Below are positions 45,778-54,188 of a stretch of 64,000 bases of DNA, in pieces (within the stretch, counting starts at the first letter, position 1; the number at the start of each line of letters is the position of its first letter). The stretch is from Luteimonas salinisoli (GTDB lineage Bacteria; Pseudomonadota; Gammaproteobacteria; Xanthomonadales; Xanthomonadaceae), in the NCBI RefSeq assembly GCF_013425525.1, contig NZ_JACCKA010000094.1:72435-136434 (forward strand). The letters run 5' to 3'. The translations under genes were made by a program, and so were the position numbers. Below the pieces are notes generated by a model that worked only from the letters and a program-made list of their open reading frames with translations, ran no database searches and was not told the origin of the DNA.

Positions 45778-45832
45778 GATGGACTCGCTTGCTTCGCGGA
45801 CGGGTCGGCGGCCCAGGGCGGACCGCCACGGA

Positions 45833-46342
45833 CTATTCCGGCTTCGGGCCGACTTCCTTGCTGAGCTGGGTGATCTTGTCGGTGTTCTGCAGGACTTCGT
45901 TGAGCAGGTCCTCGAACTTGTCGTTGCCGGCGGCCTTGTTGCGCAGGTCGGCGAGCTTCTGGCGGGCTTCGAGCAGCTTGCGCAGCGGCTCGACCTGGTT
46001 GACCACCCGTTCCGGCTCGAAGTCGGCCAAGCTGCCGAAGGTGATGTCGACGGCGAGCTTGGAACCGTCGTTGGCGAGCCTGTTGTCCACCTGCCCGGCC
46101 ACCCGCGGCTTCATGCCCTTGAGCACGTCGTCGAAGTTGTCCTTGTCGATGTTGACGAACTTGCGCTCCTTCAGCTTCGGCAGCGGCTCGTCGCTCTTGC
46201 CGGTGAAGTCGCCGAGCACGCCGGCGACGAAGGGCAACTCCTTCTTCTCGATGGCGTCTCCCACCTCGACGTCGTAGGTGAGCTGCACGCGCGGGGCGCG
46301 GACGCGGTCGAGCTTGTGCTGGGTGCTTTCCTTCCTGGCCAT
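45833..46342 (-). CDS. tssB: T6SS contractile sheath small subunit TssB
   Basis: TssB is the small sheath protein. The ATG at 46342 gives 169 residues. Segments such as RAPRVQLTYDVEVGDAIEKKELPFVAGVLGDF, the conserved Asp-rich FVNIDKDNFDDVL and FEPERVVNQVEPLRKL identify the family. A longer in-frame start at 46396 adds residues not seen in homologues. It is first in the unit tssB–tssC–hcp–DUF922–PG-binding–tssE. A 205-base spacer upstream holds a likely promoter element. Confidence 0.96.
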   Translation of the reverse strand: MARKESTQHKLDRVRAPRVQLTYDVEVGDAIEKKELPFVAGVLGDFTGKSDEPLPKLKERKFVNIDKDNFDDVLKGMKPRVAGQVDNRLANDGSKLAVDITFGSLADFEPERVVNQVEPLRKLLEARQKLADLRNKAAGNDKFEDLLNEVLQNTDKITQLSKEVGPKPE

Positions 46343-46414
46343 GACGTCTTCTCGCTTTGGATGCGGTGGATCGTGATGAGGACGATCGCGGCGCACGGGA
46401 CGGCGATCGGCGTA

Positions 46415-46430
46415 CGCGTAAGTCTAGGAA
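46415..46430 (-). promoter_or_regulatory. putative promoter or operator element of the tssB unit
   Basis: The minus-strand sequence TTCCTAGACTTACGCG lies about 78 bases before the tssB start. CTAGACTTA resembles an RpoS-type -10 region with one mismatch. The core ten bases are identical to those ahead of the CHAT–tps operon. No clear -35 was found. Confidence 0.35.
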
Positions 46431-46547
46431 AGCGGCGCCGGCGCGGAAATCCGCCGGACGGCCAATCGAAGGCATATGCCGTTCGACCGGCGCCGCCGGC
46501 CGCCAACCTCCCGCTCCCCACTCCTCTTCGTCCGTTCCCCGCTCGCG

Positions 46548-47618
46548 CTACCTGGCCAGCCCGACGCGCGCCCGGATCGCCGCCAGCACGCTTTCGTCGC
46601 GCACGACTTCGGCGAGGAAGTCCTCGAGCGGCATGTCCGCCCAGTACACCGCCTGCTCCAGCAGCGACGCCACAGGGCTGTGCGGCTCGGTGCGCCTGAA
46701 GTAGTCGGCGATCTCGCGGAGCGCGCGCAGCGCCGCCTGCTTCGACGCCTTGCCGCCGCCGCCCAGCTCGAGCGCCGCCACGCCGCCGCTGGCAGCCGCC
46801 TCGCCGGCGCCCGTCTCCGCGGCTTCGGGCTCCCCGTCGGCCATCGCGGGATCCAGCAGGCCCCTGGACTTGGCTGCGCGCTGCAGCACTTGCTGGATCC
46901 GCTTGAGCGTCTCCTCGATCTCCGCCAGGCTCGGCGACGCCCGTCCGAACCGCGCGTCCGCCACGGCCTTCAGGTGCACGAACGCGGTCTGCGCCGCCGC
47001 CGCCGCGACCACGCGCCCGCGCAGCTCGTCGTCGGCGACCGCCTGCAGGCAGGCATCGAAGGCTTCGCCGGTCATCTTGCCTTCGTCCAGCGCGGCCTGG
47101 TAGGCCTCCGCATTCTGCCGCGCCAGGTTGTCGACCTCGCGCGAGGTCTGCCAGTCGATCAGGGTGACGGGCGCGGCGCTATCGGTGTTGAGCGGCATCC
47201 CGCGCAGCGCGCCGGCGACGTTGCCGTTGAGCCAGGCCAGCCTGCCCGCACGCTCCTCCAGGTCCTCGCCTTCGGCGTTGGGATGCAGACCGTCCCAGTA
47301 CCGCTCGATCAGGCCGGCGACCACCGCGAACCCGTCGCGTGCGCCGTCCAGGCCATGGCGGGCGACCAGCGCCTCGGCCAACCAGCCTGCGGCCTGCAGG
47401 TCCTTGCTGACGCCCGTCAGCACCTGGGTCGACAGCTCCAGGGCGAGCCGCCAGTCGGCGACCTTGAGTTCGGTTTGCCACTCGCCTTGCGAGAGCATGG
47501 CGTCGTCGGCGCGCCGCGCCTCCCGAATGCGGTCGAACAGGTCCGAGAAGCTCGCATCCTCCCCGCACGGGGAATCGTCGCTGATCGGGGCGAGCAGTGC
47601 GTTGACGTCGATGGCCAT
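46548..47618 (-). CDS. tssA: T6SS TssA (ImpA-type) protein
   Basis: TssA coordinates baseplate binding and tail priming. The 356-residue product has the ImpA_N domain at about 7-130 (ISDDSPCGEDASFSDLF and HPNAEGEDLEERAGRL). A helical middle region follows. The C-terminal part (about 300-350, RALREIADYFRRTEPHSPV…DMPLEDFLAEVV) is like that of short TssA proteins. It starts 51 bases after tssM and ends 205 bases before tssB. Confidence 0.94.
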   Translation of the reverse strand: MAIDVNALLAPISDDSPCGEDASFSDLFDRIREARRADDAMLSQGEWQTELKVADWRLALELSTQVLTGVSKDLQAAGWLAEALVARHGLDGARDGFAVVAGLIERYWDGLHPNAEGEDLEERAGRLAWLNGNVAGALRGMPLNTDSAAPVTLIDWQTSREVDNLARQNAEAYQAALDEGKMTGEAFDACLQAVADDELRGRVVAAAAAQTAFVHLKAVADARFGRASPSLAEIEETLKRIQQVLQRAAKSRGLLDPAMADGEPEAAETGAGEAAASGGVAALELGGGGKASKQAALRALREIADYFRRTEPHSPVASLLEQAVYWADMPLEDFLAEVVRDESVLAAIRARVGLAR

Positions 47619-47669
47619 GGCGTGACTCCGGTGGGTCGGATCGGATCGATGCGGTCCGACCGCGGTGGA

Positions 47670-50600
47670 TCAATCGAGAATGGTTTCCGGCAGCGCCAGC
47701 GGCGCGGCACCCCGCGACGCCAGGAAGCGTTGCATCTCCTCGCTGGGCTCGATGCGCAGGTGCACCCGGGCCTGCCGGAAGCCGGCCGCCTGCAGGCGCG
47801 GATGCAGCTGCTCCCACTGCGAGGGGCTGTAGGAGTCGCGGAAGTCGCTGATGCTGAACACGTGCGCGCCGGGCGCGAACTCCTCGAACAGGCGCGCGAA
47901 GCCGTCGGCGCCGCGATACAGCAGGGTCAGTCGGAAACCGGCTTCGCTCGCTGCCGCTGCGTCCGCGACGACCGGTGCCCGGCCTGCCGCCGCAGCGTCC
48001 TCCGGCGCCGGCGCTTCCGGATCCGGTTCCGGTTCCGCATCCACCTGCCCCACAAGCCGGTCGGCGGCGGCAGGCGGCAGGCCGATGCGGATCCGGGCCT
48101 CGGCGCAGGCGCTGGGGGACCAGCGCACCTGGGCCTGCGCATCGGCCAGCGACTCGCCCTTGCTGGTGATGCTGAAACTCTCTCCGGCACAGATCACCTC
48201 GAACGTGGTGCCCTGCGGACCCTCCAGCAGCGTGCCCAGATGCGAGGGCGCCTCCAGAGTGAAGACGCCGGCCGGAAACGGCGCGTCGCTGGCGGGCGCG
48301 GCGCGGCCGCCGGCAAGCAGCGCGCGGTAGTCGGCGGACAACGGCATCGCGACGCCGCCCACGGCGACCGGCGCGCGCTCGGCGTCGGTGATGAAGGGCT
48401 TCAGCCAGTCGTCGACGAAGGCTTCGAGCCTGCCCTGCGGGCCCTGCAGCGTCGATGCCTGCTGCTCCGGCGGCAACGCCGCCAGCGGCTCGACCACCGT
48501 CTCGCGCCAGCGCTGCTGCACGTACTCGCCGGCGCGACGCACCGTCAGCTGCAGCAGCAGGCGCGCCGGTCCCTGCGCGACCGACCAGGCGGCGAGATCC
48601 TCGGCGCCGAAGTCCTCGGCGTAGGCCTCGGAGGGCTTGTCCACCGCCGCGAGAAGTTCGGCGTATTCGCTGGCGGGCGGCCTGTCGGGGACGCCGCGGC
48701 TGGCGTACAGGTCCGCGGCGATGCGATACGTTTCCTGGGCCCCGCCGTCGGCCTGCAGGCGCAGGTATCCGCGCGCGAACAGCGGCGCCTGCGGCGCCAG
48801 CACGCCGATCTCGGTGTCGCGCAGCGCGGTCAGCCACACCGGCGGCGCGATCGAAACGCCGCCGAACCTGAAGCTGTCTCCGACGAAGCGGCCGAGCGGG
48901 CGCCACGACGACAGCCAGCCCGACTTCATCCGCATCCAGGTCTCGCGCCAGCGCAGGCCGAGCGGGCGCTCGAGCGGCAGCGCGTACAAATGCTCTCCGG
49001 CGGCGCGAAAGTACACCGCATAGGGGTTGTCGGCACCGGCCGCGCGCGCCACCAGTTCCGCCTCGTGCCCCCGCCACAGCGCGACGCCCTCGCCGAAGCG
49101 CGCCTGCAGGCGGGCCCATTCGTCGAAGTACTCGCGGAAATAGGCGTCGCGGAAGTCTTCCACGCGCTCGTCCTGGACGTCCGCCTCGTCGCGGGCGGTC
49201 TCGAGAAACGGCGCGATCACCCCGCTCCAGGTGTCGTAGGTGAACGCACGCGAGACCGTGGGCAGGCTGTCGGCCTCCACGCCGACCACCCGATCGTCCG
49301 GCAGCCAGAAGTCGCCCAGCGACAGCCCCGCCTCGCGCGCGTCGGCCCAGGCGCGCACCTGCGCGGTGTCCAACGTCTGTGCTTCCATGAGCCGCCGCAG
49401 CTGCGCCTGCAGCCGCTCGCGCTCGCCGTTCAGGACCTTTTTTTTTTGCCAGCGCAGATAGCCCAGATAGGCGCCGAACAGGGCGGCGGCGTTGTCGCGG
49501 TCGCGACGGGTGTCGTTGTCCGGCGCGACGAACGGCGAGAACAGCCGCGAGCGCGCATCGAATGCGACATTGTTCGGCAACTCCTCCTCCAGGCAGGATT
49601 CGCTGGCGCCGCGGCAGGCGTCGAGCAGTCGCAGCCGCTGGGCGATCGCCAGCGCGTGCTCGAGACCGGCCCGGCCGCGATCCATGTCCTCGGCCAGCAT
49701 CTGGTCGTAGGGCGCCAGGATGAGGTTGGAGAAGTCCTCGGTGACGCGCTGCTTCAGCGCCACGATGTCGCGGTCCGCGCGGCGAATGCCGAACCCGAGC
49801 AGGGTACCGGCGGCGGCCGATTCCAGCTGTTCGATGGTGCGTCCGCAGCTCGCCACCCACTCGATGCGGGCGCTGCCCAGGCGCCCTTCGACGTCGCTGC
49901 AGGCGCTGCGCGTGCTGGCCAGCAGCTGGGTATCGTCCTGACGCGCCGCCGACAATCCGTAGGCGAGATAGCCGCTGAAGCCCAGCAGCGCCGCGACCCC
50001 CAGGCCCGCCACCGCCAGCCGCCCGGCGCTGCCGCGCAGGCTCGGCGCCGCCAGCGGCTGGTCGGCCGGCAGGAAGCGGATGAACAGGTCGGCGACGAAG
50101 GCGCCGCCGGGATGGGCCGCGTCGGCGCCGCCCGCGAAGTACAGCCCGCGCCAGGGCGGCGTGCGCTGGAAGGTATTGTCCTCCAGCAACAGCGTGACGA
50201 ACAGCGACAGGCCCGAGGCGCAGCCGCGCAGCGCTTCGACGAATTCGAACACGTCGCGGCGCGTCTTCGCCGTCGACTGCGCGCGCAGCGCCGTCATCCG
50301 CAGGGCGTGCAGGCGGTCGAGAATGGGCGCCAGGATCGGGTCGAGGCGTCCGCTGGTGGCCGAGCTGACCGCCTCGTTCTCGGGCAGCCGGTGGCCGAGC
50401 GCCTGGGCGAACGCTTCGGCCGGCAGCGTGGCCCGCACGGTCTGGTAGCCGCGCAGCCGCTCCAGGCCGGCCACCGCGATATAGACCGGCATCCGCACCT
50501 GGAGGTGTTCCATCGCCTCGTCGACCAGGCGCCGCAGCCGCGTGGCTGTGGTCTTCAGGGCGTCGGCCGGGCCGAGCAGGGTCTGCACCGAGACCGTCAG

Positions 50601-51311
50601 CACGATCCCGTTGAGCGGCAGCTTCTCGCGCTCGGCGGCGAGCTGCATCAGCGCCTGGTACCACAGGCCGCGCTCCAGCCGCGCCGCGGCGTCGCAGACC
50701 ACCCGCGGATGCATCTGCACGGCGATCAGCGACTTGAAGAACCACCAGCGCCAGACTTCGGTGCCGTCCCCGCTCGGCGGCGGAAACGGCGACACTTCGG
50801 CGCCCGCGCGCAGCACCCCCTCCACGTCCGCCTCGGCGTCGCCCAGGAACAGCATCCACGGCACCCGGTACAGCGGATCGCGGCCCTTCTCCATCTCCGG
50901 CGAGCGCACGATGGTGCGCTTGGCCTCGGCGATCGCCTGCGCCATGCGCGCCAGCGGCTCGCGCTCGTCCTCCGGGTTGCCCGGACCGAGGTCGCCGATG
51001 CGTTTGCGGGTGCGGCCCTGCAGGGTGAAGCGGCGCTGCCCGGCGATGAACCACCACAGCACCGCCAGCGCCACCGCGCACAGGCCCAGCAGCTGCCAGA
51101 ACCGCGCCGGCAGCGACGGCACGATGACGACCGCGGCGAGCACCAGCGCGACCAGCAGCGCCAGCGCCAGCAACCCGACCACGATGCGCCGCAGCCATGG
51201 CTTCTTCGCGCCCTCCTGTACCGGCCGGTACAGGCCGCGTGCCTGCGACAACAGGCTGCCCAGCCACGAGAACAGCATCCGCAGCGGATGGAGCGGGTTC
51301 GGCAGTCTCAT
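47670..51311 (-). CDS. tssM: T6SS membrane-complex protein TssM (IcmF-like)
   Basis: TssM spans the inner membrane and reaches the outer membrane as part of the trans-envelope channel. The ATG at 51311 gives 1213 residues. Two hydrophobic helices lie at about 45-90 and a third near 410-430, with a large periplasmic part after it. The position usually holding a Walker A reads LGDAEADVEG, lacking GK(S/T), so it probably does not bind ATP there. A run of ten A residues (codons 622-625, plus-strand T run 49438-49447) is a slippage risk. Its ATG overlaps the tssL stop by 2 bases, so the two are coupled. Normal full-length reading was assumed. Confidence 0.95.
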   Translation of the reverse strand: MRLPNPLHPLRMLFSWLGSLLSQARGLYRPVQEGAKKPWLRRIVVGLLALALLVALVLAAVVIVPSLPARFWQLLGLCAVALAVLWWFIAGQRRFTLQGRTRKRIGDLGPGNPEDEREPLARMAQAIAEAKRTIVRSPEMEKGRDPLYRVPWMLFLGDAEADVEGVLRAGAEVSPFPPPSGDGTEVWRWWFFKSLIAVQMHPRVVCDAAARLERGLWYQALMQLAAEREKLPLNGIVLTVSVQTLLGPADALKTTATRLRRLVDEAMEHLQVRMPVYIAVAGLERLRGYQTVRATLPAEAFAQALGHRLPENEAVSSATSGRLDPILAPILDRLHALRMTALRAQSTAKTRRDVFEFVEALRGCASGLSLFVTLLLEDNTFQRTPPWRGLYFAGGADAAHPGGAFVADLFIRFLPADQPLAAPSLRGSAGRLAVAGLGVAALLGFSGYLAYGLSAARQDDTQLLASTRSACSDVEGRLGSARIEWVASCGRTIEQLESAAAGTLLGFGIRRADRDIVALKQRVTEDFSNLILAPYDQMLAEDMDRGRAGLEHALAIAQRLRLLDACRGASESCLEEELPNNVAFDARSRLFSPFVAPDNDTRRDRDNAAALFGAYLGYLRWQKKKVLNGERERLQAQLRRLMEAQTLDTAQVRAWADAREAGLSLGDFWLPDDRVVGVEADSLPTVSRAFTYDTWSGVIAPFLETARDEADVQDERVEDFRDAYFREYFDEWARLQARFGEGVALWRGHEAELVARAAGADNPYAVYFRAAGEHLYALPLERPLGLRWRETWMRMKSGWLSSWRPLGRFVGDSFRFGGVSIAPPVWLTALRDTEIGVLAPQAPLFARGYLRLQADGGAQETYRIAADLYASRGVPDRPPASEYAELLAAVDKPSEAYAEDFGAEDLAAWSVAQGPARLLLQLTVRRAGEYVQQRWRETVVEPLAALPPEQQASTLQGPQGRLEAFVDDWLKPFITDAERAPVAVGGVAMPLSADYRALLAGGRAAPASDAPFPAGVFTLEAPSHLGTLLEGPQGTTFEVICAGESFSITSKGESLADAQAQVRWSPSACAEARIRIGLPPAAADRLVGQVDAEPEPDPEAPAPEDAAAAGRAPVVADAAAASEAGFRLTLLYRGADGFARLFEEFAPGAHVFSISDFRDSYSPSQWEQLHPRLQAAGFRQARVHLRIEPSEEMQRFLASRGAAPLALPETILD
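49438..49447 (-). repeat. A10 homopolymer within tssM
   Basis: Ten consecutive T on the plus strand read as A10 in the tssM mRNA and encode Gln-Lys-Lys-Lys. Homopolymers this long are rare in a genome this GC-rich. One extra A would move translation into a frame that stays open to about 47179. Confidence 0.9.
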
Positions 51312-52651
51312 GGCGCCGGCTCCGTCTGCATGAACAGGAACTCGGCGGCCAGCTGCGGGTTGTCGCGATTGGCCTCGATCAGCTGCCTGAGCCGCGGCAG
51401 GTAGTCCTTGGCCGATTCGACCTCGTCCGGGGGATCGCCCTGGAACAGCGGCGTGGGCGAGGCGATCACGGTGATCAGCTCCTGTCCGAAAGGCGGCCCC
51501 ACGGTCCAGAAGCGCTGGTCGGTGGCGCCGACGCTGAACCCCTCGCCGGCGCGGATCAGGCGCCCGCTGCCGGGTTCGTGCGGGTTGGGATAGATATGCG
51601 CGACATCGCCGCCGACCGTGTAGTAGTCCACGTACAGGTAACCTTCGTAGGCCGCCTGCGTCAGCTGGACGATCACCCGCTCGTTCTCGAGGAAGCGGTC
51701 GGAGTGGCCGCTGGTCGGGGCCACCGACAGCCCGTAGCGCAGATCCTGGTTGCGCGCGCGGAACGGCTTGAGCATCTGCACCACCTCGCAGTGCGGCCAG
51801 ATGCGCAGCTGCACGTCGAACTGCGGCGAGGCAACGCCATCGACTGCCGACACCTGCTGCCGGACCGCGGCGATGTCGTCCGCCCGCGAGACGAAACCCT
51901 CGACCCGGGTCGCCCCCTTTTCGCCGACCGTGGCGACCAGGTCCGAGCAGGGAAATCCGGCCAGCTGCCTGTCCACCAGCGCCTGCACGCTCGGCCCGGT
52001 TTCCGCCGGCGCGGCGACGAGCAGATAGGCGAGGTAGGCCAGGGGGATCAGCAGCGCGGCGGTGACCCCGGCCTTCAGCAGCAGCCGGTCCCACTGCTTG
52101 GGATAGCGCGGACCGGCGGGCGCCTCGCCGGCATAGGGCTGCGGGGTGACGCGCTCCTCGCGCAGGGTGTGGATCGGCGCCGGCGCGACCGGCAGCTGCC
52201 GCGCGTGCAGCTCCTTGAGCTTGCCCAGCTCGCCGCCGTCGCCGGTCTCGTAGTAGTACTGGCCGACGAACCCGAACAGCAGCGCGTGGTAGTAGACCTC
52301 GCGCACCTCGTCGTGTTCGGCCTTCAGCGCCGACAGATGCGAGAAGAACTCGTTGCCGGCGTTGTTGGTGTTGTACAGCGCGACCTGCAACGGTATGGCG
52401 TTGCCGGTCAGATAGGCGGGGTTGCGCGCCATGATCTCGTCGATCCACGCCACCACCGCGAAGGCCGCATCCTCCACGTGTTCGGCGCGCTTGCCGTCGG
52501 CCTGCGCGGCGGCCTTGGCGCGATCGATCAGATCGCGCGCGGTCGTCAGCACGCTTTCCGGCGGCTCGCCGGCCGCGTTCTCCGAGACCTTCTCGTCCAG
52601 AGCCAGGCCGAACGAGAAGACCGGCGAGAAGTGGTGCAGGAGCCGTGTCAT
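51308..52651 (-). CDS. tssL: T6SS TssL (DotU-like) with extended periplasmic C-terminus
   Basis: TssL is the cytoplasmic/inner-membrane hook of the TssJLM complex. The 447-residue product has the DotU domain (about 10-185) with AVVAWIDEIMA, LYNTNNAGNEFF and LLFGFVGQYY. One membrane helix follows (about 196-218). The C-terminal half (about 230-440) is unusual. It has a BON-like stretch (SRADDIAAVRQQVSAVDGV) and then a part resembling DUF4384 (GYLYVDYYTVGGDVAHIYPN and ELITVIASPTPLF). It lies 10 bases after tssK and overlaps tssM by 2 codons' bases. Confidence 0.92.
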   Translation of the reverse strand: MTRLLHHFSPVFSFGLALDEKVSENAAGEPPESVLTTARDLIDRAKAAAQADGKRAEHVEDAAFAVVAWIDEIMARNPAYLTGNAIPLQVALYNTNNAGNEFFSHLSALKAEHDEVREVYYHALLFGFVGQYYYETGDGGELGKLKELHARQLPVAPAPIHTLREERVTPQPYAGEAPAGPRYPKQWDRLLLKAGVTAALLIPLAYLAYLLVAAPAETGPSVQALVDRQLAGFPCSDLVATVGEKGATRVEGFVSRADDIAAVRQQVSAVDGVASPQFDVQLRIWPHCEVVQMLKPFRARNQDLRYGLSVAPTSGHSDRFLENERVIVQLTQAAYEGYLYVDYYTVGGDVAHIYPNPHEPGSGRLIRAGEGFSVGATDQRFWTVGPPFGQELITVIASPTPLFQGDPPDEVESAKDYLPRLRQLIEANRDNPQLAAEFLFMQTEPAP

Positions 52652-52661
52652 GCCCGCCCGC

Positions 52662-54071
52662 CTACTCCCCAGCGCCGACCGGATACAGCTTGATCACCGT
52701 GGCATCCGGCGGCAGGTCGCAGAACACCGAGATGTTGCGCGCGTTCTTGATCATCTGCCAGAACGGATGCGCGGTGTCGACCAGGAAGTAGGTCGTGTTC
52801 GGCGTCTTCTGCGGCAGCTCCTCGGGCGGCACCGGCAGCAGGTCGATCTTCAGTCCGAACAGCGCAGCCGACAGCAACCGCGGCATCTCGTCCTGCGAGG
52901 CGATCTTGCCGGTGCGCGACAGGCGGGCGAACAGGTCCTGGCCGCGCAGCTCCGATTCGAAGGCGAGGTAGAAGCGGGTCTTGTCCGATTCGAAGAGGCT
53001 GGCCGGCAGGTCCGCCTTGTAGAAGCGGCCGTCGTAGGCCAGTGCGACGCCGACCTCGGCGCCGACGGTCAGCGCCTTGATCAGCACCTCGGCGCGATCG
53101 AAGGCGACGCGGAAGCAGCGGCGCAGGTCGTCGTGGTCGTAGTCGGGCAGCTCGGTGCCGCTCGGATCCGAAGCGAGGCCGCCGAAGTAGCCGATGTCCT
53201 CGGAGAACACCGAGAATTCGGCGACCAGCGCACGCAGCTGCTGGTACAGCGCATAGGCGGGCACGGTGCCCATGCGCACGTGTTCTTGCACGACGGGGAT
53301 GTGGCGCGCGAACGTCTGCATCATCACCACGCGCATCGCCTCCTGCGCGCTGGTGGACGCTGCGCGGATGCCGCGCTGGCGCTTGGTCGCGGCGAAGTCC
53401 TGCCCGCGGGAGACCAGCAGATCGCGCAGGCCGCGCGTCCAGCGCGCCAGGTTGGGCGAGGCCTGCAGCGCCAGCAGCGGTGGGACGTAGTCGCCGGACG
53501 ACTTGAACTTGCCCGGACCGGCCGGCACGATCTCGGCGAACTTGTAGGCCTCGCACGAACGCACCAGCGCCTCCGCGTTCTCGTCCAGCGAGGTGACGAT
53601 CATCGGCTGGTACAGCAGGAAATCGACATCGGCCGCCGGGGCCTGCGGATCGAACGGGTCCTCCAGGCTGTCGCTGGCCAGCAGGTGCCGCTCGCTCAAC
53701 CGGCCCGAGGCGCCGAGGCCGTGCACGGTGCGCTCGCGATTGAGCACCAGCCACAACGCGATCGGCGCGTTGTCGCGCGGCGCCAGGTCCTGCAGCGCGC
53801 GCTGCTGCACCCGGGTGTTGCCTGCGGGCAGATCCGAGCCGCCGCACAGGCGCTCGCCGTCGCGGGTGAACAGCACCAGCTTCTCGATATCGACCATGCC
53901 GCTGCCGAGCGCATCCTCGCGCAGCTGCAGCACCTCGAAGCCCCAGGGAAAGGGCGTGACGCGGCGCTGCACGCCCTGCCGCAGCGCCTGGTGCCAGGCG
54001 TCCTGCGCCTGCAGGTGCTGGGGGCTGAGAAAGGCGCCCTGGCCCCAGAAGACCTGCCTGTCACCGATCAT
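52662..54071 (-). CDS. tssK: T6SS baseplate protein TssK
   Basis: TssK links the baseplate to the membrane complex. The ATG at 54071 has GGAGG upstream and gives 469 residues. The family start QVFWGQGAFLSPQHLQAQD is clear, and ARHIPVVQEHVRMGTVPAYALYQ and HPFWQMIKNARNISVFCDLP follow. An in-frame upstream start at 54122 adds residues not seen in the family. It is 117 bases after the TraB/GumN-like gene and leads the tssK–tssL–tssM–tssA series. Confidence 0.95.
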   Translation of the reverse strand: MIGDRQVFWGQGAFLSPQHLQAQDAWHQALRQGVQRRVTPFPWGFEVLQLREDALGSGMVDIEKLVLFTRDGERLCGGSDLPAGNTRVQQRALQDLAPRDNAPIALWLVLNRERTVHGLGASGRLSERHLLASDSLEDPFDPQAPAADVDFLLYQPMIVTSLDENAEALVRSCEAYKFAEIVPAGPGKFKSSGDYVPPLLALQASPNLARWTRGLRDLLVSRGQDFAATKRQRGIRAASTSAQEAMRVVMMQTFARHIPVVQEHVRMGTVPAYALYQQLRALVAEFSVFSEDIGYFGGLASDPSGTELPDYDHDDLRRCFRVAFDRAEVLIKALTVGAEVGVALAYDGRFYKADLPASLFESDKTRFYLAFESELRGQDLFARLSRTGKIASQDEMPRLLSAALFGLKIDLLPVPPEELPQKTPNTTYFLVDTAHPFWQMIKNARNISVFCDLPPDATVIKLYPVGAGE

Positions 54072-54188
54072 CTCGACCTCCGGCCGGGATCGCTGCGGAC
54101 CGGGCCGCTTCCCGCCCGGCACCGGCTCCCCGTGCTCGCAAGCGTGGGAGGGATCGTGGCCAACGCCGCGATGTCCGCTTCGTGCCGG

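Noticed and set aside
47179-51267. A 1362-codon open frame on the minus strand overlapping tssM
   Set aside because: It is the alternative frame of tssM. Its Arg/Ala/Gly-rich product has no recognisable motif. It matters only as the frame entered after a slip at the A10 tract.
46476-51404. A 1642-codon open frame on the plus strand opposite tssA, tssM and tssL
   Set aside because: It is an antisense shadow caused by GC-rich third positions. Its translation is full of Arg, Gln and His with no domain, while the minus-strand genes have clear family motifs.
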